From Corallococcus sp. EGB (GTDB lineage: Bacteria; Myxococcota; Myxococcia; Myxococcales; Myxococcaceae), in the NCBI RefSeq assembly GCF_019968905.1, contig NZ_CP079946.1, forward strand, positions 3,906,001-3,970,000: a stretch of 64,000 nucleotides of DNA, in the 5' to 3' direction. The position numbers and the translations under genes are program-made. Under the pieces are notes generated by a model. The model was not told the origin of the DNA and did not search any database. It saw only the letters and a list, made by a program, of their open reading frames with translations. The stretch's first letter is position 1. The number at the start of each line of letters is the position of its first letter. Shown here piece after piece: positions 19,295 to 32,000 of this stretch.

Positions 19295-19319
19295 GGACAA
19301 CGGATCTACGGGGTTGTCC
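19295..19319. promoter_or_regulatory. Inverted repeat in the divergent activator / CDF promoter region
   Basis: GGACAAC (19295-19301) and GTTGTCC (19313-19319) form a perfect 7-bp inverted repeat with 11-bp spacing, 30 bases upstream of the activator gene and 59 upstream of the CDF gene. Spacing of about 18 bases centre to centre fits a dimeric operator binding nearly two helical turns; the cognate protein is unknown. Confidence 0.45.
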
Positions 19320-19377
19320 GAAATCAATCCAGCGGCACCTGTCCGACGAAGGCGCTGATCGCTTACCCTGGTTCCCT

Positions 19378-20385
19378 GTGAGCGCACCCCCACATACACA
19401 CGGCAGGGCAGGGCACGGCCATTCCCACGACCCTGAGCATGACCCCTCGCACCATGGGCACTCGCACGGCCATGGGCACGGTCACTCGCACGGTCCCCGC
19501 AAGGGGGGGCTGGCGGAGGAGCGGCGCAAGGACCGCCGCCGGCTGCTGTTCGCGCTGGGGCTGACGGCGACCATCATGGTGGCGGAGGCAGTGGGCGGTT
19601 TCCTCACCAACTCGCTGGCGCTGCTCTCCGACGCCGGACACATGATGACGGACGTGTCCGCGATGGTGCTGAGCCTCCTGGCGCTGTGGTTCTCCGGGCG
19701 GCCCGCGGACCTGAAGAAGACCTACGGCTACTACCGGATGGAGATCCTGAGCGCGCTGCTCAACGGGGTGCTGCTCCTGGTCATCACCATCTTCATCCTG
19801 ATGGAGGCGTGGCAGCGGGTGCGCACGCCGGCGCCGGTGGAGCTGGGGCCCATGGCGCTGGTGGCGGGCATCGGCCTGGTGGCGAACCTGGCGGCGCTGG
19901 GCTTCCTGCACCAGACGCACTCCATGAACGTGCGCGGCGCGTTCCTGCACGTGCTGGGGGACACGCTGTCGTCGGTGGGCGTGCTGATTGGCGCGGGCGT
20001 GATGGCGTGGACCGGCTGGTTCGTGGTGGACCCCATCATCTCCGTGGCCATCTCCATGATCATCGTCGTGGGCGCGGTGCGGCTGGTGAAGGACGCGGTG
20101 GACGTGCTGCTGGAGGCGGTGCCCCCGCACGTGGACATGGAGCAGGTGCGCGGGCTCATGGAGAAGGTGCCGGGCGTGCAGGCGGTGCATGACCTGCACG
20201 TGTGGACCATCTCCAGCGGGATGTACGCGCTGTCCGCGCACCTGGTGGTGGCGGACCCCATGGTCTGCAACAACGACGACATCCTGTCCGCGGTGAAGCA
20301 CGACCTCTTCGACCGCTTCGGCATCGACCACACGACCATCCAGATCGAGAGCGAGTCCTACGCCCACCTGGGCGAGGTGCACTGA
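19378..20385 (+). CDS. Cation diffusion facilitator (Zn/Co/Cd exporter)
   Basis: A 335-aa CDF exporter, probably zinc, of the CzcD/ZitB type, moving metal out of the cytosol against protons. A His/Gly/Ser-rich N-terminus (about residues 5-45) can bind metal. Six membrane segments follow; the metal-site motifs are SDAGHMMTD in TM2 and HVLGDTLSS in TM5. The C-terminal cytosolic domain carries DLHVWTISSG. The GTG at 19378 was chosen since the upstream in-frame extension from 19285 overlaps the divergent promoter region and is unlike the family. Confidence 0.93.
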   Translation: MSAPPHTHGRAGHGHSHDPEHDPSHHGHSHGHGHGHSHGPRKGGLAEERRKDRRRLLFALGLTATIMVAEAVGGFLTNSLALLSDAGHMMTDVSAMVLSLLALWFSGRPADLKKTYGYYRMEILSALLNGVLLLVITIFILMEAWQRVRTPAPVELGPMALVAGIGLVANLAALGFLHQTHSMNVRGAFLHVLGDTLSSVGVLIGAGVMAWTGWFVVDPIISVAISMIIVVGAVRLVKDAVDVLLEAVPPHVDMEQVRGLMEKVPGVQAVHDLHVWTISSGMYALSAHLVVADPMVCNNDDILSAVKHDLFDRFGIDHTTIQIESESYAHLGEVH

Positions 20386-20430
20386 CGTCCTTGCGAAAGG
20401 CGCGCGGGGCGGGGATTCTCGTCGGCTCCT

Positions 20431-21474
20431 ATGAGCGTGCTGGACAAGGTGCTGTCGCTGCGGCCGGGCAACGTGGTGTCGAGGGTGGGCCCGGGCTCCC
20501 GGGTGCCCCTGTTGGATCCGCGAGAGCTGCTCGGGGCGCTGGAGTCCACGCCCATGGCCCTGCCGTGCGTGCCGGTGCTGTCCAAGGGCGCGGTGCCGGG
20601 CCTGTTGCGCGCGGCCCGCGCGGAGGACGCGGTGCTGGGCCTCTGCTGCCCGCACCCCCTGGCGGACCGGGGCGCGCCCGAGCGCTTCGTGCAGGCGGTG
20701 CACGCGGCGGCCCAGGAGGCCGAGCACACCCGGCCCCTGTTCCTCCAGGCCGGTCCCCTGCGCGTGGTGTCCACGGACGCGGACGTGCTGGACGCGCTGA
20801 ATGACGGACTCTTCCGCGTGGTGGACGCGGGCTTCGCGCTGGTGTCGTTGGAGCTGTCGCGCCTGAGCTCCTACGAGGCGGTGGAGGCGGTGAACGCGCT
20901 GGTGGGCCCGCTCAAGGAGCGCGAGCTGTCACTGGAGGTGTCTCCGCCCCAGCTGTCCTCGGGCGGGCTGGTGGACGCGTGCGCGACGCTGCTGGAGGGC
21001 CTGGCGCAGTGGCAGGTCCCGGTGCGGCTCCTGCGCGTGCCGCACGCACAGCTGGGCGAGGGCGAGCTGGACGTGGAGCTGCTCCGGCGCGTGGTGGAGA
21101 CGGCCGCCGCGAAGGGCGTGGCCGTGGCGGTGGCGGATGCGTCCACGGGGCCCGCGCGGGGGCTGTCCAGCTACGTGGCCGCCGGCGCGCGCAAGGTGGA
21201 CCGGGCGGGCCCCTTCGGGCCGCTGGCCCTGCGCGCGTGGCCTCCGGAGGTGCGTGAGCCGCTGGTGACGAGGGCCCAGGCGGCGGGCATGCCCGCTGGG
21301 GAGCTCTTGTCCGTGGTCGAGGAGGGCCTGCCGCCGCTGACGCAGGTTGCCCGCGACACGCTGGAGGCCCTGTCCTTCGCGGAGGCCACGGAGGCGCTGG
21401 GAGCGCTGGGGGCGCGCCGGTCGGCGTCGGTGGCCATGGCGTTCCTCGCGAACCCGGGCGGGGACCTGGGATAG
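20431..21474 (+). CDS. Hypothetical cytosolic protein, possibly TIM-barrel
   Basis: A 347-aa soluble protein that I cannot name. It has no signal peptide or membrane segment. Alternating short hydrophobic strands and helices (for example RPLFLQAGPLRVVS, FALVSLELSRLSS, GVAVAVADASTG, SYVAAGARKVDRAG) suggest a beta/alpha-barrel, reminiscent of class II aldolase or TagF/GatZ-like non-catalytic proteins, but no metal-site motif is clear. It lies 10 bases upstream of rsmD and likely shares its transcript. Confidence 0.75.
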   Translation: MSVLDKVLSLRPGNVVSRVGPGSRVPLLDPRELLGALESTPMALPCVPVLSKGAVPGLLRAARAEDAVLGLCCPHPLADRGAPERFVQAVHAAAQEAEHTRPLFLQAGPLRVVSTDADVLDALNDGLFRVVDAGFALVSLELSRLSSYEAVEAVNALVGPLKERELSLEVSPPQLSSGGLVDACATLLEGLAQWQVPVRLLRVPHAQLGEGELDVELLRRVVETAAAKGVAVAVADASTGPARGLSSYVAAGARKVDRAGPFGPLALRAWPPEVREPLVTRAQAAGMPAGELLSVVEEGLPPLTQVARDTLEALSFAEATEALGALGARRSASVAMAFLANPGGDLG

Positions 21475-21484
21475 AAGGGCGCGC

Positions 21485-22042
21485 ATGCGCATCGTGGCAG
21501 GCAGCGCGAAGGGCCGGGCCCTGACGGGGCCCAAGGCGTCGTCCGGACACATCCGCCCCACGGCGGACCGGGTCCGCGAGACCATCTTCAACATGCTGGG
21601 CCAGTTCCTGGACGGCCAGGCCGTGCTGGACCTGTACGCGGGGACCGGGGCCCTGGGGCTGGAGGCCCTGTCGCGGGGCGCGGGCCGGCTCGTCCTGGTG
21701 GACCAGGACCGCGAGGCCCTGGCCCTGTGCCGCAAGAACACGGACGCGCTGGGCTTCGCCTCCCAGGTGTCCATCCTCGCGCAGCCCGTGGCCCGCGCGG
21801 TGGAGACGCTGGGCAAGCAAGGGGAGAAGTTCGAGCTCATCTTCGCGGATCCGCCCTACGCGGCGCGCGTCGTGGAGACGGTGCTGGAGGCGGTGGTGGC
21901 CGCGGGGCTGGTGGCGCCGGGCGGCACGGTGGTGGTGGAGCACGACAAGCGGGAGGCGGCCCCGGACGCCCACGCGGGGCTGGCCCGGGAGGACCAGCGC
22001 CGCTTCGGAGACACCCTGGTGAGCTTCTACCGGGCGCCGTGA
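21485..22042 (+). CDS. rsmD: 16S rRNA (guanine966-N2)-methyltransferase RsmD
   Basis: A 185-aa SAM-dependent methyltransferase that makes m2G966 in 16S rRNA. The N-terminus MRIVAGSAKGR and HIRPTADRVRETIFNML are typical of RsmD; the SAM pocket is VLDLYAGTGALGLEALSRG, and the catalytic motif is ADPPY (of the N/D-PPY type for amino-group methylation). The ATG at 21485 gives the family-standard N-terminus. As in many genomes it is followed directly by coaD. Confidence 0.95.
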   Translation: MRIVAGSAKGRALTGPKASSGHIRPTADRVRETIFNMLGQFLDGQAVLDLYAGTGALGLEALSRGAGRLVLVDQDREALALCRKNTDALGFASQVSILAQPVARAVETLGKQGEKFELIFADPPYAARVVETVLEAVVAAGLVAPGGTVVVEHDKREAAPDAHAGLAREDQRRFGDTLVSFYRAP

Positions 22043-22089
22043 CGTCCGCTTGACCCGCCCCGTGGGCCCGCCGAGACTTCCGAGCACCC

Positions 22090-22572
22090 ATGCCGGTTGC
22101 CATCTATCCTGGTTCGTTTGATCCGCTCACCAACGGGCACCTGAGCCTCATCCAGCGCAGCCTGAAGATGTTCGACCGGCTCATCGTGGCCATCGCGGTG
22201 AACCCGAAGAAGACGCCCCTCTTCAGCCGGGAGGAGCGCGTGGAGCTCATCCGCGAGGCGGTGAACGACCCCCGCGTGGAGGTGGACGCCTTCCACGGCC
22301 TGCTCGTGGACTACGTGCACCAGCGCAACGTGAGCGTGGTCATCCGCGGGCTGCGCGCGGTGTCGGACTTCGAATACGAGTTCCAGCTGGCGAACATGAA
22401 CCGCAAGCTGGCGCCGGACATCGACACCGTCTTCATGATGACGGGCGAGGACTACTTCTACATCTCCTCGCAGCTCGTCCGGGAGGTCGCCACCTTCGGA
22501 GGGAACGTGGAAGGGCTCGTCCCCCCGAACGTCAACGCGGGTCTGAAGAAGAAGTTCGGCCCGAAACCCTAG
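22090..22572 (+). CDS. coaD: Phosphopantetheine adenylyltransferase CoaD
   Basis: A 160-aa enzyme of coenzyme A synthesis that joins 4'-phosphopantetheine and ATP to dephospho-CoA. It shows the nucleotidyltransferase motif [10 protein letters not shown] (positions 9-18) and the closing [10 protein letters not shown] loop. Length matches the family. It lies 47 bases after rsmD, a frequent pair. Confidence 0.97.
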   Translation: MPVAIYPGSFDPLTNGHLSLIQRSLKMFDRLIVAIAVNPKKTPLFSREERVELIREAVNDPRVEVDAFHGLLVDYVHQRNVSVVIRGLRAVSDFEYEFQLANMNRKLAPDIDTVFMMTGEDYFYISSQLVREVATFGGNVEGLVPPNVNAGLKKKFGPKP

Positions 22573-22641
22573 CGGCGGCCGGGCAACCCCATGTCCTCGT
22601 AGTGCTTGTCGGGTTCGGAGGTTCCGCGCTAGGCAGGGCGC

Positions 22642-23835
22642 ATGAAACTCGCCCGCCGGCTGCAAGCCATCAAGCCCTCCGCCACCCTCGCCCTCAACGC
22701 GCGCGCCAAGGCGCTGGCCGCGAGCGGGAAGGACGTGGTGGTGCTGGCCGCCGGCGAGCCGGACTTCGACACGCCGGAGTTCGTGAAGCAGGCGGCCATC
22801 GACGCGCTCCGCACGGGCTTCACCAAGTACACCGCCACCGCGGGCATGCCGGAGCTGCGCGAGGCTGTCTGCCGCAAGCTGGAGAAGGACAACGGCCTGA
22901 AGTACGCGCCGGATCAGGTGGTGGTGACGGCGGGCGGCAAGCAGTCGCTCTACAACTGCTTCCAGGCGCTGCTGGATGAAGGCGACGAGGTCATCATCTT
23001 CGCGCCGTACTGGGTGAGCTACCCGGACATGGTGCACCTGGCGGGCGGCACGCCGGTCATCGTCCCCACGCGCGAGGAGGACGGGTACGCGCCGGATCCC
23101 GCGGCCATCAAGAAGGCGCTCACCCCGCGCACGCGCGCCATCGTGCTCAACAGCCCGGCCAACCCCACGGGCGCGGTGTACTCGCGCGCCACGCTGGAGG
23201 GCATCGCGGACGCGGTGCGCGGGCACGACTGCCTGCTCGTCACGGACGACATGTACGAGAAGCTCCTCTACACGAAGGAGCCTTTCCTCAACATCGGCAA
23301 CGTGGCGCCGGACCTCCTGCCCCGGCTGCTGGTGTCCAACGGCCTGTCCAAGTCCTACGCGATGACGGGCTGGCGGCTGGGCTACGCGGCGGGACCCAAG
23401 GCGCTCATCTCCGGCATGCAGCTGGTGCAGGACCAGTCCACGTCCAACGCGTCCTCCATCACGCAGAAGGCGGCGCTGGCGGCGCTCAACGGCCCATCGG
23501 ACACCATCACCGCGATGGTGAACGAGTACCGCGAGCGCCGGGACTTGTTCGTCGCGGGGCTCAACGCCATCCCGGGCATCCGCTGCCGCCTGCCGGAAGG
23601 CGCCTTCTACGCGATGGCGGACGTGCGCGCCCTCCTGGGCAGGACGTACAAGGGCAAGCCGCTGACGGACTCGCTCCAGCTCTCCGAGGCGCTGCTCAAC
23701 GACTTCCTCGTGGCGGCGGTGCCGGGAGATCCATTCGGCGCGCCGGGCTACATCCGCATGAGCTTCGTCACCTCTCGTGAGGTGCTGCAGAAGGGCCTGA
23801 CGCGCCTGCGTGACTTCGTCGCGGCGCTGGGCTGA
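22642..23835 (+). CDS. Class I/II pyridoxal-phosphate aminotransferase (aspartate type)
   Basis: A 397-aa aminotransferase of fold type I, closest to aspartate aminotransferase (AspB/AspC group Ib). Motifs: AAGEPDFDTP near the N-terminus, the conserved NSPANPTGAVYS, and the PLP-binding Lys237 in NGLSKSYAMTGWRLG, with the phosphate/carboxylate Arg in the final YIRMSF. A Shine-Dalgarno is not clear. It probably feeds aspartate/glutamate exchange; the exact substrate cannot be settled from sequence. Confidence 0.93.
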   Translation: MKLARRLQAIKPSATLALNARAKALAASGKDVVVLAAGEPDFDTPEFVKQAAIDALRTGFTKYTATAGMPELREAVCRKLEKDNGLKYAPDQVVVTAGGKQSLYNCFQALLDEGDEVIIFAPYWVSYPDMVHLAGGTPVIVPTREEDGYAPDPAAIKKALTPRTRAIVLNSPANPTGAVYSRATLEGIADAVRGHDCLLVTDDMYEKLLYTKEPFLNIGNVAPDLLPRLLVSNGLSKSYAMTGWRLGYAAGPKALISGMQLVQDQSTSNASSITQKAALAALNGPSDTITAMVNEYRERRDLFVAGLNAIPGIRCRLPEGAFYAMADVRALLGRTYKGKPLTDSLQLSEALLNDFLVAAVPGDPFGAPGYIRMSFVTSREVLQKGLTRLRDFVAALG

Positions 23836-23867
23836 CGGCGGGAACGCCGGGGGGCGGCGTGCCGGCT

Positions 23868-24599
23868 TCAGTCCGTGTACGCGAAGGCGTGCCAGCTCAG
23901 GTCCGGGCTGCCACGGAAGAGGAAGATGGCCGCGTGGCCGGAGAGGTTGCCCACCGCGGCCCAGGTGTCCTTGAGCGCGCGCGGATCCAGCCCCAGGCGC
24001 GCGGGTGGCTTGCCGTACTTCTTCTCCATCTCCGCCATGGGCAGCACCTCGATGTCGTAGAGGGTGACCAGGTCCGTGCGCCGCGCGCGCAGCTGCTTCA
24101 CCCACGCCTGCACCAGCTCGTCCGCCGTGTTGAAGCGCTTGTCCTCCAGTTGGAACGGGTACGACAGCTCCGCGGACGCGTTGCGCACATCCCCCGTCAG
24201 CAGGCTCTGGAAGAGGAAGCGCGCCTCGTTGTGGATCATCGTCCGGGCGAGGCCCTCGGGGGACAGGTCCTCCTCGCTGGGGCGCGCTCCCTCGCGGCCG
24301 GGGCCCAACGGGACCGTGCCCACGGAGGAGGGCGTGGGCGGCGTCGGCGGGCGCGCCGTGGGGGACACGGGCGCGGAGCCTGGGGGCGGGGTGGGGGCGG
24401 GCGTGGGCTTGCGAGGAGCCGGCGCGGGAGGCTTGGGCGCGGGAGCCTGGGGAGCCTGGGGAGCGGGCGTCGGCGCCGGGGTGGGGGCCTCCGGGGCCGG
24501 GGTGGGCTCGGCGGGGGCGGGCGTGGCGGCGGGAGCGGTGTCCTGGGCGAGGGCAGGCGCTGAGAGAAGTACGAGCAGGGCCAGGGGCCAGCGACGCAT
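23868..24599 (-). CDS. Secreted Pro/Ala-rich hypothetical protein
   Basis: A 243-aa exported protein: signal peptide MRRWPLALLVLLSAPALA, then about 85 residues of Pro/Ala/Thr repeats (disordered, perhaps wall- or membrane-spanning linker), then a C-terminal globular domain of about 130 residues (from RPSEEDLSPEG) with FLFQSLLTGDVRNAS and LVQAWVKQLRARRTD. That domain looks like a small NTF2-like or DUF fold, but I do not recognise it. It is divergent from carB over 142 bases and convergent with the aminotransferase gene. Confidence 0.8.
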   Translation of the reverse strand: MRRWPLALLVLLSAPALAQDTAPAATPAPAEPTPAPEAPTPAPTPAPQAPQAPAPKPPAPAPRKPTPAPTPPPGSAPVSPTARPPTPPTPSSVGTVPLGPGREGARPSEEDLSPEGLARTMIHNEARFLFQSLLTGDVRNASAELSYPFQLEDKRFNTADELVQAWVKQLRARRTDLVTLYDIEVLPMAEMEKKYGKPPARLGLDPRALKDTWAAVGNLSGHAAIFLFRGSPDLSWHAFAYTD

Positions 24600-24741
24600 G
24601 GAACCTCCGGAGGGAAGCGCGGCAGCGTAGCAGAGGACGCCGGGGCGGGGTCCTCCGAGCGGGCAAGCGTCGGACGGTTCCTCCGCATGTCACAACGCAC
24701 CGCGTGCATGTGGGGGCGGACGTTGGTATGGGGGGCGCCCG

Positions 24742-27993
<3,252 letters not shown>

Positions 27994-28004
27994 GAGCGTC
28001 AGGG

Positions 28005-28040
28005 TCCGCGGCCCCTGGGCGACCGGGGCCGCGGATTTCT
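28005..28040 (+). terminator. Intrinsic terminator after carB
   Basis: An 11-bp perfect stem, TCCGCGGCCCC (28005-28015) with GGGGCCGCGGA (28025-28035), followed by TTTCT. Confidence 0.88.
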
Positions 28041-28055
28041 GTTGGAGGGGGATGG

Positions 28056-28253
28056 ATGCGCATCGAGGACTTCGACTTCCAGCACACCCTGGCGTTCAAC
28101 GTGGAGGCGGTGAACGAAGCAGGGGCCTGGGACATCGTGAGCGCGGAGACGGGATTCCAGGACACCCTCACGATGGCGGGCTTCTGGTCCAACAAGGTCT
28201 TCGCCTGGGTCATGCGCCAGCGACGCATCTGGGCCGAGGAGTACCTTCTGTGA
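28056..28253 (+). CDS. Small hypothetical protein (65 aa)
   Basis: An ORF of 65 residues rich in Phe and Trp, with GGAGGGGG just before the ATG. It has no signal peptide, Cys or motif that I know. It lies between the carB terminator and a 365-base gene-free stretch. It may be a genuine small protein or the remains of a longer gene; codon third positions are only moderately GC-rich, so the call is tentative. Confidence 0.45.
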   Translation: MRIEDFDFQHTLAFNVEAVNEAGAWDIVSAETGFQDTLTMAGFWSNKVFAWVMRQRRIWAEEYLL

Positions 28254-28618
28254 CAGGGCAGTGAGCCTGGCAGTGGAGGGCCCGGCTTCGGTGTGTTGAA
28301 GACATCGGCTGAGTCCTCCCGTCTTGGCCTCCATGAGGCATTCACGAACTCACTGAGGCAACGTGGAGCTGCGTCGTCCTAGACCCAGGTTTGCAAAGCC
28401 TGGGGACTCTGGTACTAACGTAGGCCCGTAGTTGTAGTCGCTCCCCTTCATTCGAGTCGACCCTGAGGCCCGATTCCTCACAGGAGGAGTCTGCCTTCAG
28501 GGCGTCTTGTATCAACGGCCATGAAGGGCTGCCCCATCGCAGGGGCTCCTTTCCACATATTCGAGGAAAACAGGCGCCGCGTCCCTAGACGTGTGCGTCA
28601 TGAGGAGACGTGCGCGTG
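28254..28618. other. Gene-free interval upstream of the lipoprotein/RHS operon
   Basis: No ORF with coding character in either strand. GC is lower than in the neighbours. One imperfect hairpin, CCCAGG (28384-28389) with CCTGGG (28399-28404), can be seen. It must contain the promoter of the lipoprotein-RHS unit, but I find no convincing -35/-10 pair. Confidence 0.5.
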
Positions 28619-29008
28619 ATGAACGTCCGATGGATGGTTGTATGGCTTTTCGCCCTGGCTCTGGGTTGTACGCCGCAAGGGGAATCTACGAAGTCTCCGC
28701 CGCCGCAAGCCTCGCCTGAAGGCAGGGTCGTCACCGAATGGCGGCCCCAAGCGCTCAGCGCGGACGCACCCAAGCGTGAAGTGGGGGAGTCCTGTGTCGA
28801 CGGCGGCGACAGCGCATGCATGAGCGGCCGATGCGTGCACGCGCCCGGGGCGGGATTGGGGCAGGGCTACTTCTGCACAAAGGCTTGCTCGCAGAACGAG
28901 GAATGCCCGGCGGGCTGGCCCTGCGCAATCCTGGATTCGAATACGCGTGAGGGATTGTGTCAGCCCCGTCTGGCCGCGGAGCCGGCGAAGGACCCGCGCA
29001 ATGAGTGA
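28619..29008 (+). CDS. Cys-rich lipoprotein preceding an RHS gene
   Basis: About 129 aa. The signal peptide ends in the lipobox LALGC, so it should be lipid-anchored. The mature part has a Ser/Pro linker and a small disulfide-type domain with eight Cys (CVDGGDSACMSGRCV, YFCTKACSQNEECPAGWPC), a pattern seen in many myxobacterial surface lipoproteins. GTG codons at 28610 and 28616 are alternative starts; GAGGAG at 28602-28607 fits any of them. Its end overlaps the possible RHS start (ATGAGTGA), so it is co-expressed with the RHS toxin and may help its display or export. Confidence 0.8.
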   Translation: MNVRWMVVWLFALALGCTPQGESTKSPPPQASPEGRVVTEWRPQALSADAPKREVGESCVDGGDSACMSGRCVHAPGAGLGQGYFCTKACSQNEECPAGWPCAILDSNTREGLCQPRLAAEPAKDPRNE

Positions 29009-32000
29009 GTTTCGAGAGGAAGGCAACGTGGAAGACAACGGAAAACCCAACGTAGGCGCAGGAACCGTGATGAAAAAGAGATGGAGCAGAGGGGCCGTCC
29101 GGGGCCTGATTGTCAGTGGCGTGGTATTGGTGGGACTCGGCGTGGCGGTGGCGACCGAGTACACCAATGAGCAGGTACAGCAGCGTGTGGATCAGGCTCC
29201 GCTCAGTCCGGCGCCGCCGCTGGGGGGGCCAGGCAGCGCAGGGGTCTCTACGGAGGCCGCGGTGCCTGTCGGGTCTCTGCGTCCCACATACACGGAGACG
29301 GACTTCAGCCTGTCTTCGGCGATTGGTGACTTCGCATTCACCCGCACCTTCACTGCGTCCACCGAGGCGAACGACCTGGGGATTCCGGAGAAGCGGATGC
29401 TCACGCCCTTCGGGCGTGTGATGAGTCCAAACGGGACGAGTAATTCCTTCCGCTGGACGCACAATCTCTACAGCTACGTCCTCATGGGGGTGAACAGGTT
29501 GAAAGATCCCTCGGAAACGGATGTCGTTGAACGGAATTTCGCCACGGTGGTGGCCCCATCCGGAAACACCTACCGCTTCGACCTCTTTGACCTGGAGACG
29601 CCGGGAACGTTCGCGTATTCGACGCGTGATCAGCACGTCAAACTCCGGTGGGACGGCGACGGCTTCACGCTCATCAGCCCCGAGGGCCGTTTTCGCTACA
29701 CTCAGGACGTCCTGGTTGGGGGACAGACGCAGGTTGCCCTTCCCCATACGCGGTGGAGTAGTGCCTTTTTCCTGACGGAGATTGAGCCTACCTCCTATGG
29801 CACGAGCATGGTTGCGGGAAATGCCGGCCGGCGCCTGATCGCGTCGCTTCAGTATCACACGGCGACGCCGGCGGGCTGCACGGCACCCTCGACAACTTAC
29901 GCGAGGCCTACAGCGATGGTTCGCTATGTCAACCTGGCCAATGGCGCTCGGCTGGCCTTCTCGTACGCCGCCCTGCCGACCCAGGACACGACGCTGACTT
30001 CCACGCACGAGTGTGTCCTCTCCAAGGTCGACCTGGAGGAGGGCACGTCGGGGACGGGACTGGGGACGCGCAATGTGGTGACCTACGACTTCGCGATGCA
30101 CGACATCAACGGGCTGGTGGTTTCGAATCCCGCCGGCATGTTGGGAGGCGCCCGCTACTATGTGGGCGTGGCGCCAAACGTGCCCGCGGGCGCGGAGGCC
30201 CCGGTGCCGACGCAGATGACCTACATCTGGTCGGACCTGGGAGCCACGTTTGGAACAGTGCGGTGGAAGGTGTTTCGTGACGGAGTGCTCGTCTCGAACA
30301 AGCTTCTGGACCGCCAGCGGTTCTATGTCAAAGAGGACGAGGATTCCTGGAGGAAGCAGTGGGTTACGGCAGTGAATGCCGTCACGGGGCCATGGTGTGG
30401 CCCCGGAATGCTGAGCGGAAGCTGTGCGAGCTCACAGAAGCAGAGCTTCGACGAGTTGGTGAGTGCCGGAGATGGCTTTCAGCAGTCCCGAGCCAACCTG
30501 GTGCGTTCGTTCATTGCGACGAACTCATGGACCCATGGTGTCACCACCACGGGCGCTGAAATCAAGTGTGGGACGGACGGCTTCTACAATGAGCCATACT
30601 GCAAGGGCGTGGGCATCAGCCTGACGCCGCAGCATCCGCGCGGCTGGAACGCCGAGTACCTTGGGGACGCCCCCTACTATGAACGTTGGACTGGAATGGC
30701 CAAGAACCAGAAGGACGCGCGCGGCTTCTACTCCGTCTACACCAATGCGCTGGCTACGAATGGAAACGGCAGCCGGGCGGAGATTCCTCTCGGCCTCTAC
30801 ATGAAGCCAGGAGAGATGCGCAAGGCGGAATTCGGCGCTTTGGATTACTCGGGCAATGGAGCTTTGCTCACGAAGTTCTACTCCTACGAGTATGGCCGTG
30901 CCGGCACCTATCCGGGGTATGAGCAGCAGTTGAAGACGGAGACGGGGACCTCCGCCATGGCCAGCCGGGTGGGCCCCAGTGCTCAGGCAACGTGGACGTA
31001 TCAATACGAGCCCACGACCAACCGCCTGATGGCCAAGGTTCGGAGTGGGTACACCTGGGACTTCACGACCAGCTTTGGTACGCCCACGCTGAAGCACCTG
31101 GCGACTTTCTATCGCACCTATCGCTCATGCTCGGCGGAGTCCCAGGCGAACGCGGATCCGCAGGCGCGCGCTGTGGAAATCGAAGGGCCCTGCTGGGTCT
31201 CGAGTGAGACGGCGACGTCTTGCAATGGTCCTGCGCCAGTCACGCACTACTTCTACGGGGCGGCGACGGCGTCCAACGGCCAGCAGCAGCACCTGGTGCG
31301 CAAGCGCGTATTCACGCAGCTTGTCAGTGCGGGGCAGTGTGGCACGGCGCCCTATCTCGACACCACCTACGACGCCTACGACGACGCGGGCCGGCTGCTG
31401 CAGAGCACGGACTCTGCTGGCATCCAGACGCGCTATGCCTATGCGGCGGGGAAGTTGGTCCGCAAGACGGTGAAGGCGGGGCTGCTGGCGGACCTGGTCA
31501 CGGACTATGGCTATGACAATGGCTTGCATGGCGACTACATCCGGCACCCGGATGGGCGCTACGAGGTGCAGTGCTACCGGACCGGGACGGGAAGTAGTGG
31601 CTGCGTGGGCGGGACGCTGACGGATAAGCTGCAGTGGAAGGCGACAGCCGCTTCTGCCTCGGGCGCGAACTACAGCGAGCGCGTGAACTACTTCTATCGC
31701 TGGGGACGGCTCAGCAAGGAGGAGACGCTGGCGGCGGGCGGCGTGCTCCGGTCGCGTCGCACGTATGACGCGGACCCGCTGGGGCGGCCGACCTTCCAGG
31801 GCTTTGGTGAAGAGTGGGGCGAAGGAGCCAGCTGGAACTCGACGTACTCTTACACGAAGCTTTTTGACTCTGAAAACAACCCCATCCGTGAAGGGCTGCC
31901 GTACCTCGCCAGCTATGGCCGTCCGGCTGCGTTCTGCGGCGGTTTCAATTCGAGCGGGGCGTTGACTACCCTGCCTCCCGAGTGCCGGGCCTTCGAGTAC

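Noticed and set aside
22027-24693. An 888-residue minus-strand frame across coaD and the aminotransferase gene
   Set aside because: It runs antisense to two secure genes and overlaps the secreted protein gene in another frame; no motif.
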